Origin: Nyssa sinensis
Taxonomy: Eukaryota; Streptophyta; Magnoliopsida; Cornales; Nyssaceae
Assembly: GCA_008638375.1 (NCBI GenBank)
Contig: CM018043.1
Coordinates: 42,872,651 to 42,936,650 of the forward strand
DNA: 64,000 nt
Direction: 5' to 3'
The notes beneath the pieces were generated by a model that was not told where the DNA came from, searched no databases, and saw only the letters and a program-made list of their open reading frames with translations. A program made the position numbers and the translations under genes. The first letter of the stretch is position 1; each line of letters starts with the position of its first letter. Positions 8,959 through 20,566 of the stretch are shown here, one piece after another.

Positions 8959-10920
8959 ATATGTATAATGTGTGTGGAAAAAATTTTGAAGAGGTATTAG
9001 GACCAAATACCTGTTAATGTGACGAAAAGGGTAAGCACTCAGTGTGACATTAGAAATATTGTCACGAAGTGAAAATATACCTATTATCAAAATGAGAATG
9101 TGAGTATTTTGTGGTGGCAATGAGTCTTGGGACTTATGCTGTCATTGTTAGTGGGGATAATAAACAAGACCAAATAATATATATAATAGTTACATTTAAT
9201 TAACTTAAATAATTAATTAAATTAATTAACTAGTTAAATTAGTTATTATTTAAATAATTCCCAATATGAAAACGAGTAAAATAAATAGTGTAAATTTATT
9301 ATTTTGGACCTTCTAGAATCAATGGTGAGGTCCGTTTCACGAGAGGAAGTCCCGAAAAATAAAATACTCATAGAAATGCCAAAATAACCCCTATGGCCCA
9401 TGTGAGTCAAACAGACTCCGATTGAGTTAAGTAAATAATGAATTTTTATTATTTCAAACCTTTTAGACTCAACGGTGAAGTCCAAATTATGAAAACAGAA
9501 CCCAAAAAAAATAGAGACATGCAAAATGACCATTTTACCCTTTCGGTAAAGAAGTTCAAATTGAAAACCGTGAAAGCCGAAACTGATTTTCTTCGACATT
9601 CCAGACTTAATAGTAGAGTCTAAATCAGTAAAAGAGATAATTATAGTAACGAAGCATAAAATTTAATGAATAGCATTAGAACTGAGACATGTTTACTAAA
9701 TGATAGGGAACTCAAAGGGAAAAGGGAAAGTTACGAAATACTAAGGTAGATCACACGGATAAAAGGTAAGTGAATTCCTATCTCTTATACGTGATTTTCC
9801 AAGTCACATTCTTTCTATTACTGCCAAAACTTTGTACTCATGTATGTATCCACTGTTATCATCCCACCATTGATATTGTCCTATCTAGTGGATACCTATT
9901 GACTGATATCTCATGATTTGATTCATTGTACTAATGCCTATCATTGTATGCTTATGTCATAATGTTCCATACATTATACACTTCTTATGGAATTACAATA
10001 GAATCCTGATTTAAGTTAAATGTCGGGTTTTGTGCTCAGTCACATTACCCATCTGATGCTATCTGATTAACAAGACCTACGGGTTGATTAATGGGACCTA
10101 CGGGTCAAGTCCATGAACGGACACTTGGCAATGATGGTGTTTTTACGCAGTGAGTTAAATGGACATTTTATATGCATTCATGTTAAGGGGGATATGTCGG
10201 GCCCCCAAAAGACTGAGGGTCTGCCAAACCCTGAACAGAGTAAATGCATCTCTCATGTTTGATTGTTATGTAGACATTTATTGGATTCATAGGATGTCTT
10301 TATTCCCTATGAATAACTCCATGTTGGTAGTTCCTTATTTTTTGGATTTGACTGTGACGGTTTTGTTGTGGCAGTATTCACGTTGATTGTGGTTATTATG
10401 CCTTATCCATATTCATGCTACACCGTTACTCACAATTGTTATTGTGCCTTATTGTTCATTGGTCATTGTGGTATTTTACTGTTAACTGCAACCGTTATCA
10501 TGACTGGCTATCATGTTACCTTTGAGTTTATATTTTTTTATGTAATCCCTAACCCGTGTTGGAGATAAGTTTTTACTTACTAAGCTTTGTTAACTCACCC
10601 CACTTATTATTTTTCAGGTGAGAATGCTACAGAACCACAATAGGAGTCCAGGAGCTTAGGGAGACAATTGAGAAGCATGATAGAAGTGAATAGAGTCTCT
10701 CCCATGTACTCACCACCTGAGAGTGGTTGTATGTTATATTGATGTCGGTTTATAGTTTTCAGTTGTTAAACAATGTTGTATTAAGACTTCCGCTGATATA
10801 CTGTTTAAGTTTGCATTATTTATTGTTATCATTGATACAAAGAATGAAAAAAAGTAGGAACGGCCATTGGATCGGCCCCACGACACGAGATCCGCATAGG
10901 GTGGGTTTCCGATCGTGACA
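8959..10920 (+). mobile_element. LTR-F, right part of a long LTR, plus orientation
   Basis: The segment ends GGGTGGGTTTCCGATCGTGACA-like at 10920, the terminus shared with the other long LTRs. It aligns by eye with the reverse complement of LTR-E over a long block, for example the CAGGTGAGAATGYTACAGAACCACA region at about 10616-10640. No primer-binding site follows it; T3 pol sequence resumes at 10921. It is therefore a solo or 3' LTR inserted in T3 pol. Its left part lies beyond T1 and the window. It holds three copies of the roughly 145-bp module (about 9315, 9458, 9600). Frames such as the 75-codon one at 10159 have no conserved domain. Confidence 0.8.
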
Positions 10921-13483
10921 AAGAATGACCACATCCAGGATCTGAGCAAACATTTAACATCCTAAGGCATCATAGGATGAAGTTGAATCCCTTAAAGTGT
11001 ACATTCGAGATCACTAAAGGGAAGTTCTTAGGTTTTCTGGTTTCTCAATGGTGAATTGAGGCAGACCCCACGCAGATAAAATCTCTAATTGAACTAGAGT
11101 CACCAAAAACCAAAAAAGACATTTAAGGCCTAAACGGAAGGATTGCAGCTTTAAACTGATTCATCTCCAAGTCTACCGACCGATGTCGTTCGTTCTTCAA
11201 AGCCTTAAGAAGGAGTAAGGCCCTAGAATGGACCCCAGAATGCGAAAGAGCCTTTCAAGAATTGAAGCAGTACTTGGCATCCCTCGAGCTCTTTTCAAAG
11301 CCAGTCCAAGGAGAAAAATTGTTCCTATATCTTCCGGTTTTAAAAAATGCCACCAGCTATGTACTAATCAGACAGGACAAAGGAATTCAGAAGCCTATTT
11401 TTTATGTAAGTAAGGCACTCTAGGACACCGAGATGAGATACTCTGAAATCAAGAAATTGGCCTTTGCTCTGGTAACATCTGCTCTAAAACTCAAGCCTTA
11501 CTTTTAGGCGCATCCCATTGAGGTCCCTTACCTCTTATCCTTTGAAATCAGTCCATTACAAGCCCAAAGTCTCAAAATGACTAATCAAGTGGTCCGTGGA
11601 GTTGGGAGAATGTGATATATCCTACATACCACGGACTTCCATCAAAGGGCAAGCACTTGCAGATTTTGTTGCTGAGTTTACTCTAGCGCTGCACACTAAA
11701 GCACAAGCCAATATGGACACCTCGGTATGGCAACTTTATAATGATGGATCATCCACCTAATAGAGGTTCGGGCATCGACATAAGTACTGCAGTCCCCCGA
11801 TGGGTTCATAACTAAGAAAGTAGTCATTTTGGGGTTCAGAGGCTCTAACAACGAAGCTGAGTACTGAAGCTCTCATCCTTGGGATGAAGCTGGCCCCAGA
11901 ATGCGAAACCAAGAACCTCAAAGCATTCTTCGACTCCCAACTTGTCGTAAGCCACGTTTCGGGAGAATTCTCCACCAAAGCAAACAGAATGATCCGATAT
12001 TCAGAATTGATAGGGTCATTGAAGCACTCCTTCCATAAGTTCACTATTCAGAAAATTGAAAAAAGTCAGAACTCCTGAGCCAATGCCTTGGCAAATATGG
12101 CCTCCCATCTCAAATCGAAAAGGGATTCAACTATAAGAATCTCTTACCAACTAAAGCCAAGCATCGAAGAGGTACAATTCTCCCAATTTTCAGAGCAAAC
12201 CCAAAACTAGATGACTCCCATCGTCCAGTACATAAAAGAAGGATCGCTTCCAAAGGACAAAAATCAGACCCAAAGGATTCAAATCAAGGCAGCTCGGTAC
12301 CTAATCTTAAATGAGAAACTATACTGAAGATCCTACACGTAACCTCTCTTGCGGTATATATCTCTAGAGGAATCTCAATATGTCATAGCTGAGATACACG
12401 AAGGGATCTAAAATAACCATAATGGCGATAGAACCATAGCCCACCGAGCTCTAACTCAAGGCTACTATTGGCCTAGCATACTGAAACAGGCCAAGCAATA
12501 TATTCGAAAATGCGACAAGTGCCAACGATTTGCTTCATATTAGCACCAACCCCATCATGAGCACATTCCTATCGCCAATCCTTGGCCCTTTACTCAATGG
12601 GGGATGGACATCGTAGGGTTATTACCAAAAGCCTCTCCAAACAGAAGGTACCTGCTGGTCGCCATTGATTATTTCTCCAAATGGGTAGATGCCGAACCTC
12701 TGACTCATATCACAGAAGTAAAGGTAAAGAATTTCGTATGAAAGAACATATTCTACAGGTTTGGTATACCTTGAGCCATCATTTCAGACAATGGTACGCA
12801 GTTTGCTAGAAAGGTGTTCAAAAAGTTCTGTGAAGACTTGCACATCAGTCACCACTTCTCCTCACCAAGGCACCTCCAAGCTAATGGGCAAGTCAAGGTC
12901 ACCAACCGCACAACTCTTAATGCCATAAAGAAAAGGTTGGAAGAAGCCAAGGGAAGATGGGTCGAGGAACTCCTTGGAGTGTTCTGGGCCTACCGTAACA
13001 CGAGAAGAACATTGGCTGCAGAAACACCATTCTTACTCGCATATGGTTCTAAAGCAATCATTCCTGTCGAGATTGGCATGCCAATTTTAAGGACAAATGC
13101 CTTTGATCAGGAAGCCAACACCATCATCTCATAGAAAACTTATATTTGTTTAGGGAAAAATGCGAGCAAGCCTAGATTAGGACTGAAGCATACCAATAGA
13201 GGATGGCCAAGAGCTTCAGCCAAGGGCTAAGACTTGGAAGAAAATGGCCAAGAGCTTCAGCCCAGGGCTAAGACTTGCCCACTTCCAGGTTGAGGACCTC
13301 GTCTTAAGAAGAGTATTCCTAAACACCAAAGATCCCACCATGGGAAAATTCTCTCCTAATTGGGAGGGGCCCTACATGATAACCAAGATCGTTAGGCCCA
13401 CAACTTATTGGTTAGAAGATGTAACTGGGAAGCCTGTGCCTAGGCCTTAGAATGTTGAGCATTTGCAAAAATATTATCAATAA
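10921..13483 (+). pseudogene. T3 pol remnant (RT end - RNase H - aRNH - integrase)
   Basis: The sequence is collinear with T1 pol from just after the YIDD region (HLQHL ... QTFNIL) to the terminal KYYQ stop at 13481-13483. Many in-frame TAG/TGA stops and several frameshifts break it; the first frameshift lies inside the HLQHL/QTFDIL block. The integrase segment 12814-13134 stays open, but the catalytic Glu motif GQAEV is GQVKV here (Glu to Lys). A segment of about 45 bp is tandemly duplicated at 13202-13283. Everything upstream was displaced by the LTR-F insertion at 10920/10921 and is outside the window. Dead copy; the oldest Tat-like element here. Confidence 0.9.
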
Positions 13484-13528
13484 AAAAGTTCATTTTTCCT
13501 GTTTCTAAGTGCTCTTATCTCAATATAC

Positions 13529-14081
13529 AGACCCCAAAAAAACCTTGCAACCATTGCAAGCGTTTTAGGTCTGGTCCATCTCAATGCACAGACCCTCAGG
13601 TTTGGTCCATTTCAATGACCCCCAAAAGCCTTGTATCCATTACAAGTGTTATGGGCTTGGTCCATCTCAATATACAGACCCCTAAAAACCTTGCAGCCAT
13701 TACAAGTGTTACGAGCCTGGTCTATCTCAATGTAGAGACCCCTAAAAACCTTGCAGTCATTACAAGTGTTACAGGTCTGGTCCATCTCAATGTACAGACC
13801 CCTAAAAACCTTGCAGTCATTACAAATGTTACAGGTCTGGTCCATCTCAATATACAAACCCCTAAAAATCTTGCATCCATTGCAAGTATTACAGGTCTAC
13901 TCCATCTCAATGTATAGACCCCTAAAAACCTTGCAGTCATTGTAAGTGTTTCAGGTCTGGTCCATTCCAACAAACAGACCCCTAAAAGCCTTGTACCTAC
14001 TGCAAGAGCTATAGACTTGGTCCATTCTTCATTTAGGAGAGCAATCAAAGTGTCAAAGGCCCTGGCTATTCAACCTGCCGT
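13529..14081. repeat. Hairpin-unit array downstream of T3 pol (60-bp units)
   Basis: About nine units of 60 bp, plus one short (about 48-bp) unit near 13565-13612. Units carry the linker GGTCTGGTCCATCTCAATG, an outer inverted repeat CAGACC...GGTCTG and an inner one built on CTTG...CAAG. Inner stems covary: CTTGCAA/TTGCAAG at about 13541, CTTGTA/TACAAG at about 13630 and CTTGCA/TGCAAG at about 13872. Others have decayed to mismatches. Peptides read through it on either strand are repeat artefacts. The array is cut by LTR-A at 14081. Confidence 0.9.
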
Positions 14082-16248
14082 TGTCACGACCCGAAACCCA
14101 CCCTCTGCGGATTTCGCATCGCGACCGCCACCCTCAGGCCCGAGGACCCTTGGGCGAAGGCTCACATCTGCAGCGGTATCGAATAGATGTGCTTCATGTG
14201 GTTGCGGAAGCGTGAAAAACTTTTTCTTTTCTTTTCTCATTTTAAAATTTGCACATCTGTCTGATACTGCCGCTATTCACAATGGTACACATGATTATAC
14301 ATTCAGAGCATAACTAAAAACTTAAAAGACTTCATAATTACAATCTTAATTCAGCTGCCCCGTGGGGCTTAATACATATCCTTAAATTGTCTGCTAATAC
14401 AAAACGTACTAATTAGAGTTCATGTGATTTTTCCAAAAGAACTACTTAAGCAAGTCTTCCCAAAAAGCTAGATTCATCCTCATCGTCTTCAAAAATCAAT
14501 CTGCCATTAGTCACCTGAAAGGGGGCTGATAAAAATTCGGGTAAGCTAATCTAAGCTTGTGAGTAATTCCTGCATTCTTCATGGGGTTTTCAACTGATAG
14601 TGGTTTAGCACATGAGAGTTTATAAAATACTCACTACCAATTGCTCGTACATTTTAGAACACAGAGTATATGCATTCTTAAAACAGATAGCTTTGAAACA
14701 TTTAAAGTATTCAAGCTAAATACACATTTCTTCAAATAGAGCATATACAATTTTAAAAGCATACAAACACGTGTAATAAAATGGGGGTAAAAACCTGCTT
14801 CCATTTCCAAAAGCATTTGTCATCTTTTCTCTTTAATTAGGTGGAATCTGTTTCGAACCAGACTCCCATTTTACTGCCAATACTGTCAATGATATTTGCC
14901 TGGGGGATTAGATCCTGCTACCGGGCATGCACTGTTGAATCCCGAAGGATTTCAACCATCATAGGGGGTGGTACTTAGTACCAGTTTATTTTATAAAACA
15001 TTTATCACATGGCTACTTCAATAGAGGCTTTTCATGAATATTGAAAACATGAAATATACAATTTCTGCAATAGGGCTTCAATACTTGAAATAATCAAATT
15101 CAGAACATTTAAAAGAAATTTGCATTTTCAACCGGACATGCTAAATATTTCCAAGAAAAGAATTGAATATAAAACATTTAACCAGCATGTCATATCAGAA
15201 CAATTTAAAAACATGAATCAAAAACTGAATTTGATATTCAAATGCTTCACATGACTTGAACTTAAAACTTCTTCAAATATTTGGAGTTAAATCTCCATTT
15301 CAAACACAGGGTTACTCACCTCGGTCCTTTAAGGTTAGTGCTAAAAATGCGCTTTCCCACTTCCCTTGTAGTTCTTAAGAACAATTCATAAACAATCTCA
15401 TCAACATCACATTCATCACAATATCACCTACTGATGCTTCTTATCTTATGCTTAGTTCGTATTAATCCTAACCGACTTCATAAATTTCTTATGTACTTAA
15501 TTCAACTCGTACTTTTAACCTATGACACATTTTAATGTGTTAGGAATTTAATTTATTTTAACTTTTAAAGCTATACTCTTCTGGTAGCTCCATTAACTTT
15601 AATTTAAATTTAATTACCTCGCATGTTAACGTGGCATGTCTTCTCATACCTCATTTCCTCGTACTTGCCTTAATTTAGTACTTCGGCAATATTTCAGTTT
15701 ATAGTCATCTGACAGATGCTATTCATCAAATTTTATGTCTCTTTATTTTAGACACTTCTTTTGGTGGAATGGACTCTACCATTGAGTCCGGAACGTCGAA
15801 GAAAGTCAATTTAGGCTTTCTTAGAATTTAATTCGGCTCAGGACATGTTAGGGGCAATTTGGTAATTTATACCTTAACGTGTCTAAATTTTTTAGAGTCC
15901 CGTCTCATGAAACGGACCCCACCATTAGATTCAGAATGTTCCAAATAGTCAAAATCTACTATTTATTTATTTTATTTGGACCTCGTTTGACTCATTTATG
16001 AGGTAGGGGCAGTTTAGTCATTTTGACATTTTTACGGGTCTTTAAATTTTTCGGGACCTCGTCTCATGTAGTGGACCTCACCAATGGACTTAGGAGGTAT
16101 GAGATAGTAGAAATACATATATAACTCATCTCATTTGGACACCGGGCCATTTTGGAGCATTTAATTTAATTAAATAAATTAAATTAAATTAAATTCATAA
16201 AGAATAAGATATATACATTTTGTGTGTAATAAATTAACGGATGAAATG

Positions 16249-16274
16249 GGTGGCACGCTGGCCAGCGTGCCACC
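16249..16274. repeat. 26-bp perfect palindrome in LTR-A
   Basis: The palindrome is centred on CACGCTGGCCAGCGTG and each 13-bp arm matches exactly. LTR-B has the same palindrome at 44628-44653 with one mismatch. It lies about 135 bp before a tRNA-like box A/B segment. Confidence 0.9.
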
Positions 16275-16399
16275 TCCCTCCCAATAGATACTGCCTTCGA
16301 ATCTCCTTAGGTGCAGAATGCACCTTTTTATTCTTTTTATTTTTGATTTTATTTAATATATAATATATATATATAAACCTTGCCCCTTAGGTGACACAC

Positions 16400-16470
16400 G
16401 CAAGCGCGTGGCCGAGTGGTAAGAGAGGTGATCGGGCGCGTGAGTTCAGGGGTTCGAACCCCACTGACCG
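16400..16470 (+). other. tRNA-like box A/box B segment in LTR-A
   Basis: Box A-like GTGGCCGAGTGG (16408-16419) and a perfect box B GGTTCGAACCC (16451-16461) are about 32 bp apart, the spacing of tRNA genes and tRNA-derived SINE heads. I cannot fold a full cloverleaf with a matching acceptor stem, so I do not call a tRNA gene. LTR-B has the counterpart at 44771-44842. Confidence 0.55.
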
Positions 16471-17531
16471 CAAATTTCCCCTTCCTTTTTAAAATTTAAC
16501 ACCGTTATACATACATACGCAAAACAGGCCCAAAACGACGTCGTCGTTCTTAATGCGGTGGCAGTCCCAGATGTCACCACGTGTCCGAGCCAACCCGTCT
16601 AACTCGAAAGACGACGAGTCGACTCAGCGTCGTCTTCCTCGTCAACCAGCGACTGTTGCCCTAATTCCTCGCGTTACATTTCTTCCATTTTCGTGGATTT
16701 TTGTTCAAGGAAAGCCTACTGTTTTTTATCCAAATAGTTTCTGGGACAGTAAGGATCATTTTGGGATCGGTTTTAGAGCTCGAACTGAGCTCAACCGTTC
16801 GGTGTGGACGTTTATTCTTCAACCTGCAACGATTTTTAACATGGTTTGGTTCTTTGTGACCCTCAAGGTATGGGGATTCAACCCCCATTCTCAAAAACAG
16901 GCTTGGTGGTCGATTTTTAAAATGGGTCTTCAAGACCCGAACCTGCAACTCATGCTTTCATAGTCTTTTCTTTGGCTTTTTGGTCGCGTGTTGGGTTTAT
17001 TAGAACCCTTATGGTCTCTACTTGAAGCCCCTATACACCAAAAATGGTTTGATTTCCATCGGATCAGACCTGCTTCAAGCAAGGTCCTCCCATGGCTGCC
17101 TCCTTGGTTTTACGTTTTTAAACTGTTTTTGAGCTCCCATTTAATGCTTGATCATCTCTAAATAGAGTATAAACATCATACATACAAAATCAAAAGCTAA
17201 AACAGTTCATACGTAGGTAAATTTTTAGAGAGAGAAAAATGATAGTTTTGTGTATTCTCACCTTTTTGGTTTGAGATTATTGACCCTCTTCACTTCTGCT
17301 TCTTTCTCCTTCTTCTCAGAAACTCTCTTTCCCTCTCATTTTTTAGATTTTCGTGTGGCATGTGTGTTTACAGTAGGTATATTTGTATATGGGTGTATGG
17401 ATGATTTTTTTTTGCAAAAATCTGATTTGCCCCAACAACTTGGTTAACTTGTGGCAGTATTCATGCTCAGGTTTTTACTGTTTTGGGGCAGGCCAATAAA
17501 GTGGCCGGGTGTGTGTGTTTTGTTTTGGCTT

Positions 17532-17572
<41 letters not shown>

Positions 17573-17634
17573 TCTCTCACATCCGACACCCACCCACAAT
17601 CTCACTATGCTGCACACACTTTAAATATCTACAC

Positions 17635-17666
<32 letters not shown>

Positions 17667-18104
17667 TCTAATACACATACATGCATGTTTACAACATACA
17701 TATATGTATACATACTTGATCACGTGTATACACACACAATACACTTCTAGTGTGTGTATTTTCCATTTATTCTAGTTAATAATTAATTTCATATATAAAT
17801 AATTAATTAATTAATTACTTTAAATTAGTTAATTATTTCCTTAAGGGTAGATATTTCTATACTAATTCCCCGTAACCTCGTAAAATGTGCCATGGTCTCG
17901 TACTAAAGGTCGGCGCACAATTTCTACGAAACCAACAGGTTGGTGATTGCAATGAAAGTGATGTACAGTCGTCCTGACTTTTCAGGACTATTACTAAAAG
18001 TCCATGCGTCGGGTTTGAAACCGACCTCGTTACTTAAGGCGTCAATTTCTAATTTAACGCAACGGCTTAATAGTCCCTAATTCGGGTTGGGGTATTACAG
18101 CCGT

Positions 18105-18614
18105 GGCCCTCCATTTTTATAGGATTAAAGCTTGATCTGACTACAAGTTATGAAGACTTCGACTCAGTCTCAAGTTCTGAAGATCTCTGTTAAAGATCTT
18201 GATTCGATCATTACTCTTAAGCATCAATACCAGATTTAATTACGAGTGTTGGTTCGATTGTTACTCTTGAAAATCAATGCTTGATTACAAGGTGTTGAAG
18301 GTTTCGATTCAATTTCAAAGTTTTACACTTGATTTAATTACAAGTTATAAAGCTCTTGATTCAATCGCGAGTTCTGAAGATCTGCGCTTGATCCAATCAC
18401 AAGCTATTATGCTTAGAAGTCAATTATAAATCCATACTTGATTTAATTACAAGTTGCAGAGATCTAAGGCTTAAAGCCTGATTCACTTTCGAGTCTCAAA
18501 GATTCTTATTTGGTTTAACTACAAGTCATGAGGATCAAACTTAAAGTTTTACAGAGCTATAATGGTTTGAAGTCAAGACTTGTTTAAAGTGCTGAAGTTC
18601 ATTAAAAGCATTAA
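18105..18614. repeat. Second, degenerate repeat array of T3 with small hairpins
   Basis: Degenerate tandem units of about 28-30 bp (pairs of about 57-62 bp) with the core CTTGATTYAATYACAAGTT-GAAGATCT. Many units form stems, such as ACTTG-ATTTAATTA-CAAGT and GCTTG-ATCCAATCA-CAAGC. The ATTACAAGT element is shared with the 60-bp units left of LTR-A, so this may be their diverged continuation. No coding potential. Confidence 0.7.
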
Positions 18615-20532
18615 TGTCACGCCTCGGGCCCCATAACCCGAAGGTGTGACATTTAAACTAAATTAAATTAAAATTATTAAATTAATTAAAATATCTCACT
18701 AGATTTTAATAGTAAAAGATATATAAGTTTAAGTGTAGGAATCAATTAAAAATAACAAATATGAGAGTTTTTAAAAGCCAAGATTTAAAAAAAAAAAAAA
18801 TTGAAAGGATTCGCCCTAATTATTGGCTAGTTTTGCCTTTCATGCCAACCTGATAGTCTATGTACAACAATTATATAATTTAGTACATACGTCATTTCAT
18901 CTCTTTCTCATCCTACTTAGCATACATTATAATACATACATTTCTGTACATGGAATTCATTTCCAAGTTACTACGTTATGTCCAAAACACATGTCAATCT
19001 CATTTACATATCCCAAGAAATATACGAATTCCATACTACATGATTAACAAAAAAAAAAATGAAAAACACTCCATTAACATCATAGTATGCCTTCGTATAC
19101 ATCAAGTAAGCCCAAAAGGAAGAGACACATTAAGTCTATCAACATGTACTCCTCAAGAAACGGGATCCGTCCCGGTACCTGCATCTGGTAGGGGTCAGAA
19201 CCCCAGTAGGATAACTAAAACAAACAAAATGTGAACGTTGCATAAAAGTGTATGCTTATGCTCGGTTGGTAGCATGCTATGACAATTTATAATCAATTAA
19301 GCATATACAAAATCTATATTTGTCTTATTACGTTTTATGAGATTTACTTAAGTTCCACTTGAGTTCATTCAAACAATAACCAAATTCCTAAATTTCAAGG
19401 TTTTATTAAAAACCCAAAAAAAATATCAAAGTCCTAATTCATCACTCGTCAAGTAATCACCTCACCTCCGATATAGCGAAACATGGTTTCACAGGCTACT
19501 AACCTGTAGGCAACCATAATCTGTACTACCGCACAGGACTCTCGACTCAACCGTCGAACCTCGGATATACACATTCACAACTCAATCCACACCGCAACAT
19601 TTCCAGTACTCACATCATCTCATAAGCACACAAAACGCGTTTTAAACCAACACTCTTGATTCTTTTCATTCTCACTCATTATTTAATCCTTTTAAGGATT
19701 TTTCTTCATTTTTTTCTGTGTACAAAACACATGTTTTTTTTTCATAATCTCACTCCACACTCCTCACAAGTGTGAGTGGTAACAATATTATTAAATAAAA
19801 ACACATGCTTAGGGTTCCAACAACCCGAATATAAACTCAGATTTCAATTTGAGAATGCATGGGCATGCTTCACATACATATTAATTAACAAAATTGAAAT
19901 CTAACACACAACATGGCAATTCTAACATGCTTTTATGAATGAATGTCTTCTAGCAACCTATCCATTCCTATTTCATAAGTTTTAGAAACCCTACATTACT
20001 TTCGTACAATTTTGGCAAATTTTTCTTTGATTTTGTTTCTCAATTAAATCGCCCAAAATCAAGGAAAAACACAGTAGATCTCGACCCTCATGAAAGCCCG
20101 AGTGACTTGCCAAATTTTCCCCCTTTTTCTTCTTCTTCCTTTTCTTCCTTTTTTTTTCTTTTCTTCTCTTCTTTTCTCCTTCTCCGCGCCGCTGTCTTTT
20201 GGAACGTGAGTGTGTGTGTGTGTGTGTGTGTTTTGTGTGAGTTATGTGTTTTAATTGGTGTGGTTGACTTTTCAACCACACCTTTTGCCTTTTACCTTTT
20301 TTTTTCCTTTAAAACACACATCACTTGCTGCACACACACATTCACTTCTTCTTTTTTTCTCAACCCAATTGCCTTGTACATTATTTTATTTCCTACCCAT
20401 ATACATGTACTCACTTAAATTTTTGTTGGGCAGATTTTATACATCAATTAATTTAATTAGTTAATTAAATTTTAATTTATTCTAAAAAAATTATTTATTC
20501 TTTTGATAAAAAAGAATTTACGGATCTTTACA
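18615..20532 (-). mobile_element. 3' LTR of the chromovirus (1,918 bp)
   Basis: On the minus strand it starts TGTAAAGATCCGTAAATTC (20532) and ends GGTTATGGGGCC...GGCGTGACA (18615). It pairs with the interrupted 5' LTR at 41360-47874 (1,932 bp after removing LTR-B). The element is flanked by ATTAA (18610-18614) and GTTAA (47875-47879), a TSD with one mismatch. Marked divergence between the two LTRs indicates an old insertion. It holds a (GT)n tract near 20210 and poly-pyrimidine runs. Confidence 0.92.
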
Positions 20533-20544
20533 TTCTCCCCTTTT
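20533..20544 (-). other. Chromovirus polypurine tract
   Basis: The minus strand reads AAAAGGGGAGAA directly before the 3' LTR start TGTAAAGATCC, the expected plus-strand priming site. Confidence 0.85.
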
Positions 20545-20566
20545 AGAAAAATTTCATCCTCAAAAT

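Larger units (their letters stand above)
14082..18099 (-). mobile_element. LTR-A, long solo LTR (4,018 bp)
   Basis: On the minus strand it begins TGTAATACCCCAACCC (18099) and ends GGGTTTCGGGTCGTGACA (14082). It is flanked by a perfect TSD GCCGT (14077-14081 and 18100-18104). It contains no primer-binding site, polypurine tract or retrotransposon domain, so it is a solo LTR, or the LTR of a LARD-like family. Inside are three copies of the 145-bp module (about 15775, 15920, 16074), a 26-bp palindrome, tRNA-like boxes and (TA)n tracts. It is closely related to LTR-B: shared blocks include GCTTCAAGCAAGGTC and the hairpin GTCCTGACTTTTCAGGAC near the LTR start. The 136-codon frame at 16553-16963 lies in this shared region and has no recognised domain. 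Confidence 0.9.

Noticed and set aside
13612..14048. Repetitive frames on both strands, such as a 100-codon plus-strand frame
   Set aside because: Product of the 60-bp repeat, which keeps every frame open.
16400..16470. A true tRNA gene
   Set aside because: Box A and box B are present but I could not build a matching acceptor stem and anticodon arm, so only a tRNA-like segment is reported.
16553..16963. 136-codon frame in LTR-A
   Set aside because: Lies inside a solo LTR; the matching region of LTR-B has no equivalent open frame; no domain.
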